Source: JAWXBK01 sp034439975 (GTDB lineage: Bacteria; Pseudomonadota; Alphaproteobacteria; Dongiales; Dongiaceae). From it: a DNA stretch of 64,000 nt. Of the stretch, positions 17,738-27,711 are shown piece by piece. Positions within the stretch are counted from its first letter, which is position 1; every line of letters starts with the position of its first letter. Where the stretch lies: contig JAWXBK010000110.1 of the NCBI GenBank assembly GCA_034439975.1, positions 1-64,000 of the forward strand. Reading direction: 5' to 3'. The position numbers and the translations under genes were made by a program. The notes under the pieces are model-generated. The model saw only the letters and a program-made list of their open reading frames with translations. It made no database searches and had not been told where the DNA came from.

Positions 17738-19123
17738 TCAGTCGGCGCGGCGCCAACTGGTGCCCTGCGGCCCGTCTTCGAGCAGGATACCTTTGGCAGC
17801 GAGATCGTCGCGGATGCGGTCCGCCTCGACGAAATTGCGTGCCTTGCGGGCAGCGATCCGCGCGGCGATCTGGGCATCGATCCAGGCGGTATCGTCCGCG
17901 CCGGCCGCGGCGCGCTGGAACCATTCTTCCGGATCGGCCTCGAGCAGGCCGAGCAGCGAGGCCGAGGCCCGCAATTCGCCGCCCAGCTTCGCCCGATCTG
18001 CCGGGCGCTCTGCCTTGTTGAGCGCGGTCATCGCCTCATAGAGATGCGAGAGCGCGAGTGGCGTGTTGAGGTCGTCTTCCAGCGCCGCGAGCACCGGCAA
18101 AGACGGTTTGCTATCGCTTGCCAGTGCCGACTGTCCCTCGCGCAGGGCGCCGTAGAGCCGGTCGAGCTGCTGCTTCGCCTGCCGCAGCCCATCGTCGGTG
18201 ATGTCGATCGGCTGGCGATAATGCGCGGTGAGCAACGCCAGGCGAATGGCTTCGCCGCGATGGCCCTCTTCCAGCAACTGACGCACGGTGAAGAAGTTGC
18301 CGAGCGACTTCGACATCTTCTCGCCGTTCACCTGCACGAAACCGTTATGCATCCAGTAGCGTGCCAGCGGTGCGTCGTTATGTGCGCAGCGGCCCTGGGC
18401 GATTTCGTTCTCGTGATGCGGAAAGATCAGATCGATGCCGCCGCCATGAATATCGAACGTGATGCCGAGCAGCTCTTTCGCCATCGCGGAACATTCGATA
18501 TGCCAGCCCGGTCGGCCGCGACCCCAGGGGCTGTCCCAGCCCGGCTGTTCCGGCGTGCTCGGCTTCCAAAGCACGAAATCGGCCGGATGCTTCTTGTAGG
18601 GCGCGACCTCGACCCGCGCGCCGGCGATCATGTCGTCGAGGCTGCGGCGCGAGAGCTCGCCGTAGTTCCTCATCGCCGGCACATGAAACAGCACATGGCC
18701 TTCGGCTTCGTAGGCGCAGCCTTTGTCAATCAGCGTGCCTATCATGGCGACCATCGGCGGGATCGTCTCGGTGCAGCGCGGCTGCTGCGTCGGCGTCAGG
18801 GCGCCGAGTGCCGCCATATCGTCCTGATAGGCCTGCAAAGTGCGTTCAGTAAGTGCGCGGATCGGCTCGCCATTCTCTTTGGCTGCGGCAATGATCTTGT
18901 CGTCGACGTCGGTGACGTTGCGTACATAGGTCACGTGGCTTTCGCCATAGACGTGACGCAACAGCCTGAACAAAACATCAAACACCACCACAGGCCGCGC
19001 ATTGCCGATATGCGCGAAGTCGTAGACCGTCGGGCCACAGACATAGAACCGCACGTTCGCCGGATCGAGCGGTTCGAACGCCTCCTTGCGGCGGCTCAGC
19101 GTATTGTGAATCTGGATCGGCAT
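17738..19123 (-). CDS. cysS: Cysteinyl-tRNA synthetase
   Basis: A 461-residue class I synthetase. C29 in FYVCGPTVYD starts the zinc site, HIGN is at residues 38-41, and KMSKSLGN is in the VNGEKMSKSLGNFFTV context. A GGAG element 5 bases upstream supports the ATG start; an in-frame TTG five codons earlier is less likely. It lies between gltX and cimA on the minus strand. Confidence 0.96.
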   Translation of the reverse strand: MPIQIHNTLSRRKEAFEPLDPANVRFYVCGPTVYDFAHIGNARPVVVFDVLFRLLRHVYGESHVTYVRNVTDVDDKIIAAAKENGEPIRALTERTLQAYQDDMAALGALTPTQQPRCTETIPPMVAMIGTLIDKGCAYEAEGHVLFHVPAMRNYGELSRRSLDDMIAGARVEVAPYKKHPADFVLWKPSTPEQPGWDSPWGRGRPGWHIECSAMAKELLGITFDIHGGGIDLIFPHHENEIAQGRCAHNDAPLARYWMHNGFVQVNGEKMSKSLGNFFTVRQLLEEGHRGEAIRLALLTAHYRQPIDITDDGLRQAKQQLDRLYGALREGQSALASDSKPSLPVLAALEDDLNTPLALSHLYEAMTALNKAERPADRAKLGGELRASASLLGLLEADPEEWFQRAAAGADDTAWIDAQIAARIAARKARNFVEADRIRDDLAAKGILLEDGPQGTSWRRAD

Positions 19124-19191
19124 AATCTCTCCGGCCAAGCGCGCGCGACCCTAGCAGCGGCCCCAAACCGGCTCAAGGCAGCGCGGCCGCA

Positions 19192-20538
19192 TCAGCCCGC
19201 CGGATCGAGGCGCCGCCGCGAGCGTTCCGCACCAATCAGTGGCAGTAACGCCGCCATCTCCGGCCCCGCGTCGCGGCCGGTCAGCGCGAGACGCAGCGGC
19301 CGGAACAGGGCACGTCCCTTGCGGCCGGTCTTTTCCTTGAGCGCATTGGTCCAGCGCGACCAGGTGTCGCGATCCCATGGTTCCGGCGCTAACAGGGCAG
19401 CAGCCTCGGCCAGAAATTCCGGTTCGTCGCGCAGCGGCTCGATCTCGCCGTAACAAACCGCAACCCAGTCCGCCGCGTCCGAAAGTCGCGCGACATTGCC
19501 GCGAATTGCGAGCCAGAGCGGTTCGTCGCAACCGAGCGGCGCGAGCCGGTCGGCCACGCGGTCATAGTCGTAACCGTGCAGCACCCGGGCATTGATCGCC
19601 GCCAGCGCCGCCGGATCGTAGCGCGGCGCACCGCGACCGAAATGTCCGATATCGAACTGCGCCGCCAACGCGTCGAGAGAGGTTGCGAGCGCATCCTTCT
19701 CGCCGCCGGCGCTGCCAATGCCGGCAAGATAGGCCGCGAGCGCCAGCGGCTCGATGCCGTCGTCGCGCAGATGGGCGGTGGAAAGACTGTTGAGCCGCTT
19801 CGAGAGCAGCGCACCCGTCGCATCGGCGAGCAACGGCAGATGGCCGAACGATGGCGTCTTGCCGCTGAGCGCAAGAAAGATCTGGATCTGCGCTGCGGTG
19901 TTCGTCACATGATCGTGGCCGCGGATCACCTGAGTGATATCGAGATCGATGTCGTCGACGACCGAAGGCAAGGTGTAGAGAAACGATCCGTCGTCGCGCA
20001 CCAGCACCGGATCGCTCTGGCTCGCCGCATCGATCCGCTCCGGGCCGCGCACCAGATCGGTCCATTCGACCGGCTCGCGATCGAGCCTGAAGCGCCAATG
20101 CGGGCGGCGCCCTTCGGCTTCGAGCCGCTGCCGATCGCTCTCGTCCAGCGCCAGCGCGGCGCGATCATAGATCGGCGGCTTCCCGGCCTGGAGCTGCGCC
20201 TTGCGCCGGAGCGCCAGTTCCTCCGGCGTCTCATAGCAAGGATAGAGCCGGCCGGATGCTTTCAGCCGTTCGGCCGCGGCACTGTAGAGAGGAACGCGCG
20301 CCGACTGCCGCGCCTCCTCCGCCCAGTCGAGCCCGAGCCAGCGCAGATCTTCGCGGATCGAGTGCTCGAATTCGGGGCGCGAGCGCTGGACATCGGTGTC
20401 GTCGAGCCGCAGCACGAACGCACCGCCGTGACGGCGTGCCTGCAGCCAGTTCGCGAGCGCGACATAGAGATTGCCGACATGCAGCCGGCCGGTCGGGCTC
20501 GGCGCAAAGCGCACGCGCAGGTTCGCGGCGGGGGTCAT
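19192..20538 (-). CDS. gltX: Glutamyl-tRNA synthetase
   Basis: A 448-residue class Ic synthetase. FAPSPTGRLHVGN has the HIGH-equivalent HVGN at residues 20-23, and LLSKRLNSLS replaces KMSKS. The catalytic domain is followed by a short helical anticodon-binding region (448 residues, short for GluRS), so this may be one of two GluRS paralogues found in many alphaproteobacteria; tRNA specificity (Glu or mischarged Gln) cannot be judged from sequence alone. It starts 4 bases after the nadE stop. Confidence 0.93.
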   Translation of the reverse strand: MTPAANLRVRFAPSPTGRLHVGNLYVALANWLQARRHGGAFVLRLDDTDVQRSRPEFEHSIREDLRWLGLDWAEEARQSARVPLYSAAAERLKASGRLYPCYETPEELALRRKAQLQAGKPPIYDRAALALDESDRQRLEAEGRRPHWRFRLDREPVEWTDLVRGPERIDAASQSDPVLVRDDGSFLYTLPSVVDDIDLDITQVIRGHDHVTNTAAQIQIFLALSGKTPSFGHLPLLADATGALLSKRLNSLSTAHLRDDGIEPLALAAYLAGIGSAGGEKDALATSLDALAAQFDIGHFGRGAPRYDPAALAAINARVLHGYDYDRVADRLAPLGCDEPLWLAIRGNVARLSDAADWVAVCYGEIEPLRDEPEFLAEAAALLAPEPWDRDTWSRWTNALKEKTGRKGRALFRPLRLALTGRDAGPEMAALLPLIGAERSRRRLDPAG

Positions 20539-20542
20539 CGCA

Positions 20543-22207
20543 TCACCCCGCGCGGGGCCGGAAACGATTGGTGATCGGATAGCGCCGGTCGCGGCCGAAG
20601 GAACGGCGCGTGATCTTGACGCCGGGCGGCGCCTGACGCCGCTTGTATTCGGCCGCATCGAGCATGTTCCAGACGCGCACCACGGTGGCAGCCTGGTGGC
20701 CGCGCGCGACGATTTCGTCGATCCCGAGATCGCGCTCGATCAGACATTCGAGGATGTCGTCGAGTTTGTCATAGGGCGGCAACGAATCCTGGTCGGTCTG
20801 GTTCGGCTTCAATTCGGCGGTGGGCGGACGGGTGATGGTCCGCTCGGGAATGACGCGCCCCTCCGGTCCCAGCGCACCATGCGGCCGCGCCTTGTTGCGC
20901 CAGCGCGACAAGGCAAACACGCTGGTCTTGTATACGTCCTTCAGCACGGAATAGCCGCCGCACATATCGCCATAGAGCGTCGCATAGCCGACCGACATTT
21001 CCGACTTGTTGCCGGTCGAGAGCACCATATGGCCGAACTTGTTCGAGATCGCCATCAGGAGCACGCCGCGGCTGCGCGCCTGGATGTTTTCTTCCGTGGT
21101 ATCGGGCGCACGGCCGGCGAAGATCGGGTCCAGGATATCGCCGAAGGCGTTCATCGGCGCCTCGATCGACAGCACGTCGTGGCGGATACCGAGCAGACGC
21201 GCGCATTCGGCCGCGTCCTCGAAGCTCGCGTCGCTGGTGTAGGGCGAGGCCATCATCACCGACCAGACGCGATCGGCACCGAGCGCATCGACCGCGACGG
21301 CGGCGCTGAGCGCCGAATCGATGCCGCCGGACAGGCCGATCACGACGCCAGGAAAGCGGTTCTTGGCAACGTAGTCGCGCAAGCCGAGGCAGAGTGCGCT
21401 GTAGATCTCTTCGTCGCCCTCGACCACCCGCGCGATCGTGCCCTCGCGGCAGCGCCAGTCGTCGCCCTCGCGCTGCCAGCGCGTCAGGCCGACATGCTCG
21501 CGGAAGGTCGGCAGCTGCGCCTTCAGAATGCCGTCCGGATCGAGCACGAACGAGCCGCCATCGAAAATCAATTCGTCCTGGCCGCAGATCTGGTTCACAT
21601 AAATGAGTGGCAGGCCGTGCGCCGCGACGCGCGCGCCGGCAAGCTGAAAGCGCTCGTCATGCTTGTCCCGTTCATAGGGACTGCCGTTGATCACGATCAG
21701 GATTTCTGCGCCGCTTTCGGCCAATGTCTCGCTGACATCGGGCGTCCACATATCCTCGCAGACCATGACGCCGAGCCGAACACCACGAAACGCAATCGGC
21801 CCTTGCGGCGGCGCGGCGGAAAAAACCCGCTTCTCGTCGAATACGCCGTAGTTCGGCAGATCGACCTTGCGACGGATCGCAGCCACCTTCCCGCCGTCGA
21901 GCAGCAACGCCGCGTTATAGATCCGTCCATCCTCGGCCCAGGGGCAACCGACCAGCATCGCGGGACCGCCATCGGCAGTATCGGCAGCGAGCTCTTCGGC
22001 CGCCTCGCGGCAGCGCGCCTGAAAAAACGGCTTCAGAACCAGGTCTTCCGGCGGATAGCCGCTGACCACCAGTTCGGAGGCGACCAGCAGCTCGGCGCCA
22101 TTGCGCGCCGCCTCGGCCCGGGCGTCGCGCAGGCGTGCGACATTGCCATCGAGGTCGCCCACGACGGGGTTGAGCTGGGCCAGCGCGATGGCGAGACTGT
22201 CGGTCAT
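20543..22207 (-). CDS. nadE: Glutamine-dependent NAD+ synthetase
   Basis: A 554-residue two-domain enzyme making NAD+ from deamido-NAD+. The N-terminal nitrilase-type glutaminase has the E45-K114-C150 triad (C150 in VMVCEDMW). The C-terminal synthetase domain has the PP-loop GLSGGIDSALSAA near residue 295. It heads a likely operon nadE-gltX-cysS-cimA-trmJ and is divergent from the M20 gene. Confidence 0.96.
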   Translation of the reverse strand: MTDSLAIALAQLNPVVGDLDGNVARLRDARAEAARNGAELLVASELVVSGYPPEDLVLKPFFQARCREAAEELAADTADGGPAMLVGCPWAEDGRIYNAALLLDGGKVAAIRRKVDLPNYGVFDEKRVFSAAPPQGPIAFRGVRLGVMVCEDMWTPDVSETLAESGAEILIVINGSPYERDKHDERFQLAGARVAAHGLPLIYVNQICGQDELIFDGGSFVLDPDGILKAQLPTFREHVGLTRWQREGDDWRCREGTIARVVEGDEEIYSALCLGLRDYVAKNRFPGVVIGLSGGIDSALSAAVAVDALGADRVWSVMMASPYTSDASFEDAAECARLLGIRHDVLSIEAPMNAFGDILDPIFAGRAPDTTEENIQARSRGVLLMAISNKFGHMVLSTGNKSEMSVGYATLYGDMCGGYSVLKDVYKTSVFALSRWRNKARPHGALGPEGRVIPERTITRPPTAELKPNQTDQDSLPPYDKLDDILECLIERDLGIDEIVARGHQAATVVRVWNMLDAAEYKRRQAPPGVKITRRSFGRDRRYPITNRFRPRAG

Positions 22208-22291
22208 GCGGATCTAGATGTAGCGCAGCCCCTGCCTTACAACCAAGGTCCTGCGATCCGGTGCAACAAAGCGGCCCGAGAGGAAGAGACC

Positions 22292-23572
22292 ATGGCGGAT
22301 TCCGGCCTTACCAAAGAGATCATGGCGGCGGTCGATACCGGTTTCGATTCGCAGCTCGCCTTCACCCGCGATCTGACCGCGATTCCCTCTCTGCGGGGTC
22401 GCGAGGCGCCGGCACAGGATTTCATGGCCCGGGCCTATCGCGAGCGCGGGCTCGCGGTCGACCGCTGGAAGATCGACGTGAAAGACATCCAGCATCTGCC
22501 CGGCTTCTCGCCCGTCATGGTCAGCTACGACGATGCATGGAACGTCGTCGGCAGCCACCGGCCGCGTGAAACCAAGGGCCGCTCTCTGATCCTGAACGGG
22601 CATATCGACGTGGTCCCGACCGGGCCGGCCGACATGTGGGTGAAACCGCCGTTCGAACCGCATGTCGAAGGCAACTGGCTCTATGGCCGCGGCGCCGGCG
22701 ACATGAAGGCGGGGTTGGCCGCGGGGATGTTCGCGCTCGATGCCCTGCGCCGCGTCGGCTATCAGCCGGCAGCCGACGTCTACCTGCAATCCGTCGTCGA
22801 AGAAGAATGCACCGGCAATGGTGCGCTCGCCTGCCTGCAGCGCGGCTATCGTGCCGATGCCGCCCTCATTCCCGAACCGACCAGCGATACGCTGGTCGCG
22901 GCGCAGGTCGGCGTCATGTGGTTCCAGGTCAAGATCAAGGGCCGTCCGGTCCATGTGTCGGTCGCCGGCACCGGCGCCAATGCGATCGAAGCCGCTTATC
23001 CGATCATGGCGGCACTGCACGAGCTCGAGGCGAAATGGAATGCGGACAAACATGCCGCGTTCCACGCGGTCCATCATCCGCTGAACTTCGTGGTCAGCCG
23101 GATCGAGGGCGGCGACTGGACGTCGAGCGTACCGGCCTGGTGCACGTTCGACATGCGGATCGGCATCTATCCGGGCATGGATCTGAAGACGGTTCGCGAA
23201 GCGGTCGAGCAGACCGTTTCATCCGCCGCACGCCGCGATTCATATCTCTCGAACAGTCCGCCGGAGATCGTCTATCACGGCTTCCAGGCGGAAGGGTATG
23301 TGCTTGAGAATGCGGAAGAACCGATCGGAGTATTGGAACGCGCCCATGGCGCCGCGACCGGCACCGCACTCGAGCAATACGCGATCACCGGCACGACCGA
23401 TGCACGATTCTTCGGGCTTTATGCCGATATCCCGGCGTTGGTCTACGGACCGACATCCGAGAGCATCCACGGATACGACGAGCGCGTCGATATCGCATCG
23501 ACCCGGCGCGTCACCCAGGCGATCGCGCTCTTCGTGGCCGAATGGTGCGGGCTGGAGAAGCTCGCAGCCTGA
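22292..23572 (+). CDS. M20 family deacylase, ArgE/DapE type
   Basis: A 426-residue dizinc hydrolase. Metal and catalytic motifs are GHIDVVPTG, YGRGAGDMKAG with the bridging aspartate, and VVEEECTGNGA with the catalytic glutamate; the lid domain follows. The family deacylates N-acyl amino acids (ArgE, DapE and relatives). The substrate cannot be fixed, and genes around it give no clear pathway. An AGGAAGAG element lies just before the ATG. It converges with the pncB-like gene with a 10-base gap. Confidence 0.88.
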   Translation: MADSGLTKEIMAAVDTGFDSQLAFTRDLTAIPSLRGREAPAQDFMARAYRERGLAVDRWKIDVKDIQHLPGFSPVMVSYDDAWNVVGSHRPRETKGRSLILNGHIDVVPTGPADMWVKPPFEPHVEGNWLYGRGAGDMKAGLAAGMFALDALRRVGYQPAADVYLQSVVEEECTGNGALACLQRGYRADAALIPEPTSDTLVAAQVGVMWFQVKIKGRPVHVSVAGTGANAIEAAYPIMAALHELEAKWNADKHAAFHAVHHPLNFVVSRIEGGDWTSSVPAWCTFDMRIGIYPGMDLKTVREAVEQTVSSAARRDSYLSNSPPEIVYHGFQAEGYVLENAEEPIGVLERAHGAATGTALEQYAITGTTDARFFGLYADIPALVYGPTSESIHGYDERVDIASTRRVTQAIALFVAEWCGLEKLAA

Positions 23573-23582
23573 CGGGAACGCG

Positions 23583-24719
23583 CTATTCCTTGTCGGCGTC
23601 GAGGCGACGCAGCAGGAACTCGCGCCCGACCTTGACCCGCGGCGTGCCGTCATAGGCGACGATGTCGGCCGTCGCATAGGTCTCGGGCCAGCGATGCGGC
23701 AGATAGGAGCCGGTGCCGATCACGTCGATCGGAGCGCTGGCTTCGGCCATCAGTTTGCATTTCGCCGGGTCGAAGCCCGATGACGCGACCAGTTTCACGT
23801 CGCGGAAACCGGCCTCGTCGAGCGCACCGCGCATATGGAAGCAGGCCGCCGCCGAGACGCCGCCGCCGACCAGATAGCGCAGCTCGGATTCGCTGCGATA
23901 GCCGCGGATCGCATGCGGCGCGTGACGATCGAGCACTGCGTATGAGCGCGGCGGATCGAGCCCCTCGATGAAGCGGCTGCCGGGCGTGTCGATTCGCACC
24001 GAGAGGCGACCGGCCTTCGCGAGTTCCGGAAAACGCCGGCAGACGGCAATCGTATCGGTCACTTCCTGCGCGAAGTAATCGACCAGCACGGTCATGTCGT
24101 CGTTCGGAAAGGCCTCGTGCATCATCTCGGCCGCGCGCACGGTCGAACCGGCATAGCCGATCAGCGCATGCGGCATGGTACCCATGCCATCGCGCTTGCC
24201 GAAATAATGCGCAGTCGCCTGGGTCGCATTGCCGATGAAGCCCTTGGCGCCGACCTTGCGCCGCGCGCGATCCGACCCGACGCTCGCGGCATAGGCCATG
24301 AGCTCGGCCATCTCGAGACCGGCGCAATGTCGTGCATCCATCGCAAGGAAGGCGACGCGCGGCAGATCGGCGCACATCGTATAGGCATTGAACGCGGCGA
24401 CGCAGGCCGGGCCGATCTTCTGCAGGAAGATCGTCTCGAGATCGACGAGCTGCACGAACGAGCCGGTGATATAGAGAATAACTTCACCGGCGCCGACCCA
24501 GCGCCCTTCCTGATACATGACCTCGATCTTGAACGAGGTACTGCGCGCCTTCGCGACCGCGTTAAGCCATTCGATGGCCAAACGCGGCGCCGAGATCACC
24601 GGACGCCGCATGAAAACGGCGTAGGTGACCGGCATGTCGCCGAAACGGGCGACGGTCTCTTTCGTCTTCAGAAAGTAATGATCCGTCCAGGCAGGAATCT
24701 GATCCGGTTCCGGAATCAT
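23583..24719 (-). CDS. pncB: Nicotinate phosphoribosyltransferase family protein
   Basis: A 378-residue type II phosphoribosyltransferase-like protein. It starts near WTDHYFLKTKE, with the conserved N-terminal YF-KT segment, carries the RHCAGLEMAELMAYAASVGS active-site region and a DxxVKL-like strand, and ends with the PRVKVGREFLLRR tail of NAPRTases. The enzyme makes nicotinate mononucleotide in NAD salvage. It follows aroG after 22 bases and lies near nadE, which hints at NAD metabolism in this neighbourhood. Confidence 0.85.
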   Translation of the reverse strand: MIPEPDQIPAWTDHYFLKTKETVARFGDMPVTYAVFMRRPVISAPRLAIEWLNAVAKARSTSFKIEVMYQEGRWVGAGEVILYITGSFVQLVDLETIFLQKIGPACVAAFNAYTMCADLPRVAFLAMDARHCAGLEMAELMAYAASVGSDRARRKVGAKGFIGNATQATAHYFGKRDGMGTMPHALIGYAGSTVRAAEMMHEAFPNDDMTVLVDYFAQEVTDTIAVCRRFPELAKAGRLSVRIDTPGSRFIEGLDPPRSYAVLDRHAPHAIRGYRSESELRYLVGGGVSAAACFHMRGALDEAGFRDVKLVASSGFDPAKCKLMAEASAPIDVIGTGSYLPHRWPETYATADIVAYDGTPRVKVGREFLLRRLDADKE

Positions 24720-24741
24720 CGCCCCGCCCTCTTCTATTTCG

Positions 24742-26124
24742 TTACGAAGCTTCGGCGAGACGACGGCCGTTGCTCAGGCGCTCGGTCTTGAGCGATTCCG
24801 CGAGCAGGAAAGCAAGCTCGATCGACTGCGACGCATTGAGACGCGGATCGCAATGGGTGTGATAGCGATCGGCAAGCGCCTGCTCGGTGATCGCCTGCGC
24901 GCCTCCGATACATTCGGTCACGTCCTGCCCGGTCATCTCGACATGGACGCCGCCGGCATGCGTGCCTTCGGCCCGATGGACCTCGAAGAAGCCGCGCACC
25001 TCGGCCAGAATCCGGTCGAACGGCCGCGTCTTGTAGCCGGTCGAGGATTTGACGGTATTGCCGTGCATCGGATCGCTCGACCAGACAACCTTGGCGCCCT
25101 CGCGCGTGACCGCGCGGATCAACCCGGGCAGTTTCTCGCCGATCTTGTCGTGACCCATGCGGCAGATCAGCGTCAGGCGGCCCGGGATGTTCTTCGGGTT
25201 CAGGATGTGGATCAGGCGCAGGAGGTCGTCGGGATCCAGCGACGGCCCGCATTTCAGGCCGATCGGATTGTCGACGCCGCGCAGGAACTCGATATGTGCG
25301 CTGTCGTAATTGCGCGTGCGATCGCCGATCCACAGCATATGGGCCGAGCAATCGTACCAGCGGCCGGTCAGGCTATCGACGCGGGTCAGCGCCTGCTCGT
25401 ACCAGAGCAGGAGCGCTTCGTGGCTGGTGAAGAAATCGGTCTCGCGGATCTGTGGCGCGGTTTCCGCCGTCAGGCCACAGGCCTCCATGAAGTTCAGCGT
25501 CTCGGAGAGACGATCCGCCAGTTCCGCATAGCGATGGCCCTGCGGGCTGTCGGCGACGAAATCGAGCGTCCAGCGATGCACCTTGTGCAGATCGGCAAAA
25601 CCGCCCTGCGCGAAAGCACGCAGGAGATTGAGCGTCGCCGCCGCCTGGTTGTAAGCGCGCAGCAGCCGCTCCGGATCGGGCTGGCGCGAGGCCAGATCGA
25701 AATCGATCGCATTGACGATGTCGCCGCGATAGCTCGGCAGCTCGACATCGCCCTGCTTCTCGGTCGGGGTCGAGCGCGGCTTGGCGAACTGGCCGGCCAT
25801 GCGACCGACCTTCACGACCGGCAACGCCGCGCCGAAGGTCAGCACGATCGCCATCTGCAGCAGAACGCGGAAGGTATCGCGGATGTTGTTGGCATGGAAT
25901 TCGGCGAAGCTTTCCGCGCAGTCGCCGCCCTGAAGCAGGAAAGCCTTGCCATCGGCCACGCGGCCGAGCGCATCCGTGAGGCGCCGCGCCTCGCCGGCAA
26001 AAACCAGCGGCGGATAGGTGCGCAAGGTCGCCTCGACCGCTGCGAGGCGGTCGGCATCCGGGTACTCCGGCATCTGGCTGATCGGCTTTGAGCGCCAGCT
26101 ATCCGGGCTCCAGGTGGCAGTCAT
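24742..26124 (-). CDS. aroG: 3-deoxy-7-phosphoheptulonate synthase, class II
   Basis: A 460-residue class II (plant-type) DAHP synthase, first step of the shikimate pathway from PEP and erythrose-4-phosphate. It begins WSPDSWRSKPISQMPEYPD and has LLQGGDCAESF, KVGRMAGQFAKPRS, and the metal-binding WSSDPMHGNT and THAGGVHVEMTGQDVTEC segments. The start fits the universal W-SWR opening, with an AAAGGA element upstream. A strong promoter precedes it. Confidence 0.96.
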   Translation of the reverse strand: MTATWSPDSWRSKPISQMPEYPDADRLAAVEATLRTYPPLVFAGEARRLTDALGRVADGKAFLLQGGDCAESFAEFHANNIRDTFRVLLQMAIVLTFGAALPVVKVGRMAGQFAKPRSTPTEKQGDVELPSYRGDIVNAIDFDLASRQPDPERLLRAYNQAAATLNLLRAFAQGGFADLHKVHRWTLDFVADSPQGHRYAELADRLSETLNFMEACGLTAETAPQIRETDFFTSHEALLLWYEQALTRVDSLTGRWYDCSAHMLWIGDRTRNYDSAHIEFLRGVDNPIGLKCGPSLDPDDLLRLIHILNPKNIPGRLTLICRMGHDKIGEKLPGLIRAVTREGAKVVWSSDPMHGNTVKSSTGYKTRPFDRILAEVRGFFEVHRAEGTHAGGVHVEMTGQDVTECIGGAQAITEQALADRYHTHCDPRLNASQSIELAFLLAESLKTERLSNGRRLAEAS

Positions 26125-26185
26125 CGTCGTATCCTTTCGCGGCTGCGGCCCGTTCACGAGGGGGCCGGCGAACCGAAGCGCATGC

Positions 26186-26214
26186 GTATACGCCCGAAGC
26201 GAACAAAGGGTCAA
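26186..26214 (-). promoter_or_regulatory. Promoter of aroG
   Basis: On the minus strand TTGACC, 17 bases, GTATAC, placed 62 bases before the ATG in the 199-base gap after gor. No other gene lies in that gap. Confidence 0.7.
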
Positions 26215-26323
26215 CCGCGGCAGCCCGGAGCCGGTTAGTGGAAACGCTCGGAAAAGATAACTTTTTCAACGACCTGCGGACCGAGGCGACCGGCGTGGCG
26301 GCGCGCGGCCGTCGACGACGCGT

Positions 26324-27703
26324 TTACTCCGCTGCGGCCTCGGCCGGATCGGGCAAGGGCGTGCGGAGGGTGACGAATTCTTCCGCCGCGGTCGGGTGGA
26401 TCGCGACGGTCTCGTCGAGCTGGCGCTTGGTGAGGCCGAGCTTCACCGCGATCGCGATGCCCTGGATGATCTCGGGCGCATCCATGCCAACCATATGAGC
26501 GCCCAGCACGCGCTGCGAGGCACGGTCAACGATGAGCTTGACGAGGGTACGCTCGGTGCGCGCGGTCATCGTGTGCTTCAGCGGTTTGAAATCCGCCTTG
26601 TAGATGTCGACTGCGCCGAAACGCCGTCGCGCCTCGGCCTCGCCGAGCCCGACCGACCCGACCGGCGGATGCGAGAATACCGCCGAGGGAATGTTGTCGT
26701 GGTCGACGGACCAGGGGCGCTTGCCGAAAACCGTATCGGCGAAGGCAACACCCTCGCGGATTGCGACCGGCGTCAGGTTGGCGCGATTGGTGCAGTCGCC
26801 GATCGAATAGATGTTCTCGACCGCGGTGCGCGACAACGGATCGACCTTGACCGCGCCGTCCACATCGAGTTCGACGCCGATCGCCTCGAGACCGAGGCTC
26901 TGGGTATTCGGAACGCGACCGGTCGCGAACATGACGACGTCGCTTTCGAGCGCGGTGCCGCCGGTCAGCGAAACATGAATGCCGGCGGGCGATTTCATCA
27001 GCCGCACCGGATCTTCGTAGACGCGGATATCGACGCCCTTCTTGGCCATCTCGGTTGCGGTGAAACGGCGCACATCGTCGTCGAAGCCGCGCAGGATCTG
27101 GTCGCGGCGATAGGTGACGATGACCTCGCTGCCGAGCCCGTTGAAGATGCTGGCGAACTCCAGCGCCACATAGCCGCCACCGACAATAAGAACGCGTTTG
27201 GGCAAGGTCTCGAGATAAAACGCCTCGTTGGAGGTGATGCCTAGCTCGGCGCCGGGGATTTCCGGTTTGATCGGATGGCCGCCAACCGCGATGAGCACAT
27301 ACTCGGCCGTGATGCGCCGATCGCCGAGGCGAATGGTATGCGCATCTTCCAGGACGGCGCGCGTCTCGAAAACGGTCACACCGGAATTCTTGAGCAGATC
27401 CTTGTAGATCCCGTTCAACCGGTCGATCTCGCGATCCTTGTTCGCGATCAGGCGGCCCCAATCGAACTGCACGCCCTCAACGGTCCAGCCGTAATTGACG
27501 GCGTCCTCGAAATCCTCGTGAAAATGCGCGCCATAGGAGAGCAGTTTCTTCGGCACGCAGCCGCGGATGACGCAGGTTCCGCCGACGCGATACTCCTCGG
27601 CGATCGCGACCCGCGCGCCATAACCGGCCGACATGCGCGCGGCGCGAACGCCGCCCGAGCCGGCACCGATAACGAAGAGATCGTAGTCGTAGCGGCTCGG
27701 CAT
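26324..27703 (-). CDS. gor: Glutathione-disulfide reductase
   Basis: A 459-residue FAD-dependent pyridine nucleotide-disulfide oxidoreductase. DLFVIGAGSGGVRAAR binds FAD, C44 and C49 in GGTCVIRGCVPKK form the redox disulfide, VLIVGGGYVALEF binds the nicotinamide nucleotide, and the C-terminal HPTAAEE gives the His-Glu pair. The CVIRGCVPKK form is typical of alphaproteobacterial glutathione reductase. It starts 8 bases after the ABC permease stop, making it the last gene of a four-gene unit. Confidence 0.93.
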   Translation of the reverse strand: MPSRYDYDLFVIGAGSGGVRAARMSAGYGARVAIAEEYRVGGTCVIRGCVPKKLLSYGAHFHEDFEDAVNYGWTVEGVQFDWGRLIANKDREIDRLNGIYKDLLKNSGVTVFETRAVLEDAHTIRLGDRRITAEYVLIAVGGHPIKPEIPGAELGITSNEAFYLETLPKRVLIVGGGYVALEFASIFNGLGSEVIVTYRRDQILRGFDDDVRRFTATEMAKKGVDIRVYEDPVRLMKSPAGIHVSLTGGTALESDVVMFATGRVPNTQSLGLEAIGVELDVDGAVKVDPLSRTAVENIYSIGDCTNRANLTPVAIREGVAFADTVFGKRPWSVDHDNIPSAVFSHPPVGSVGLGEAEARRRFGAVDIYKADFKPLKHTMTARTERTLVKLIVDRASQRVLGAHMVGMDAPEIIQGIAIAVKLGLTKRQLDETVAIHPTAAEEFVTLRTPLPDPAEAAAE

Positions 27704-27711
27704 CGCGCCTC

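Noticed and set aside
20471..22291. Long N-terminal extension of the M20 deacylase frame
   Set aside because: The frame is open upstream only because it is antisense to nadE; the ribosome site and family start place the gene at 22292.
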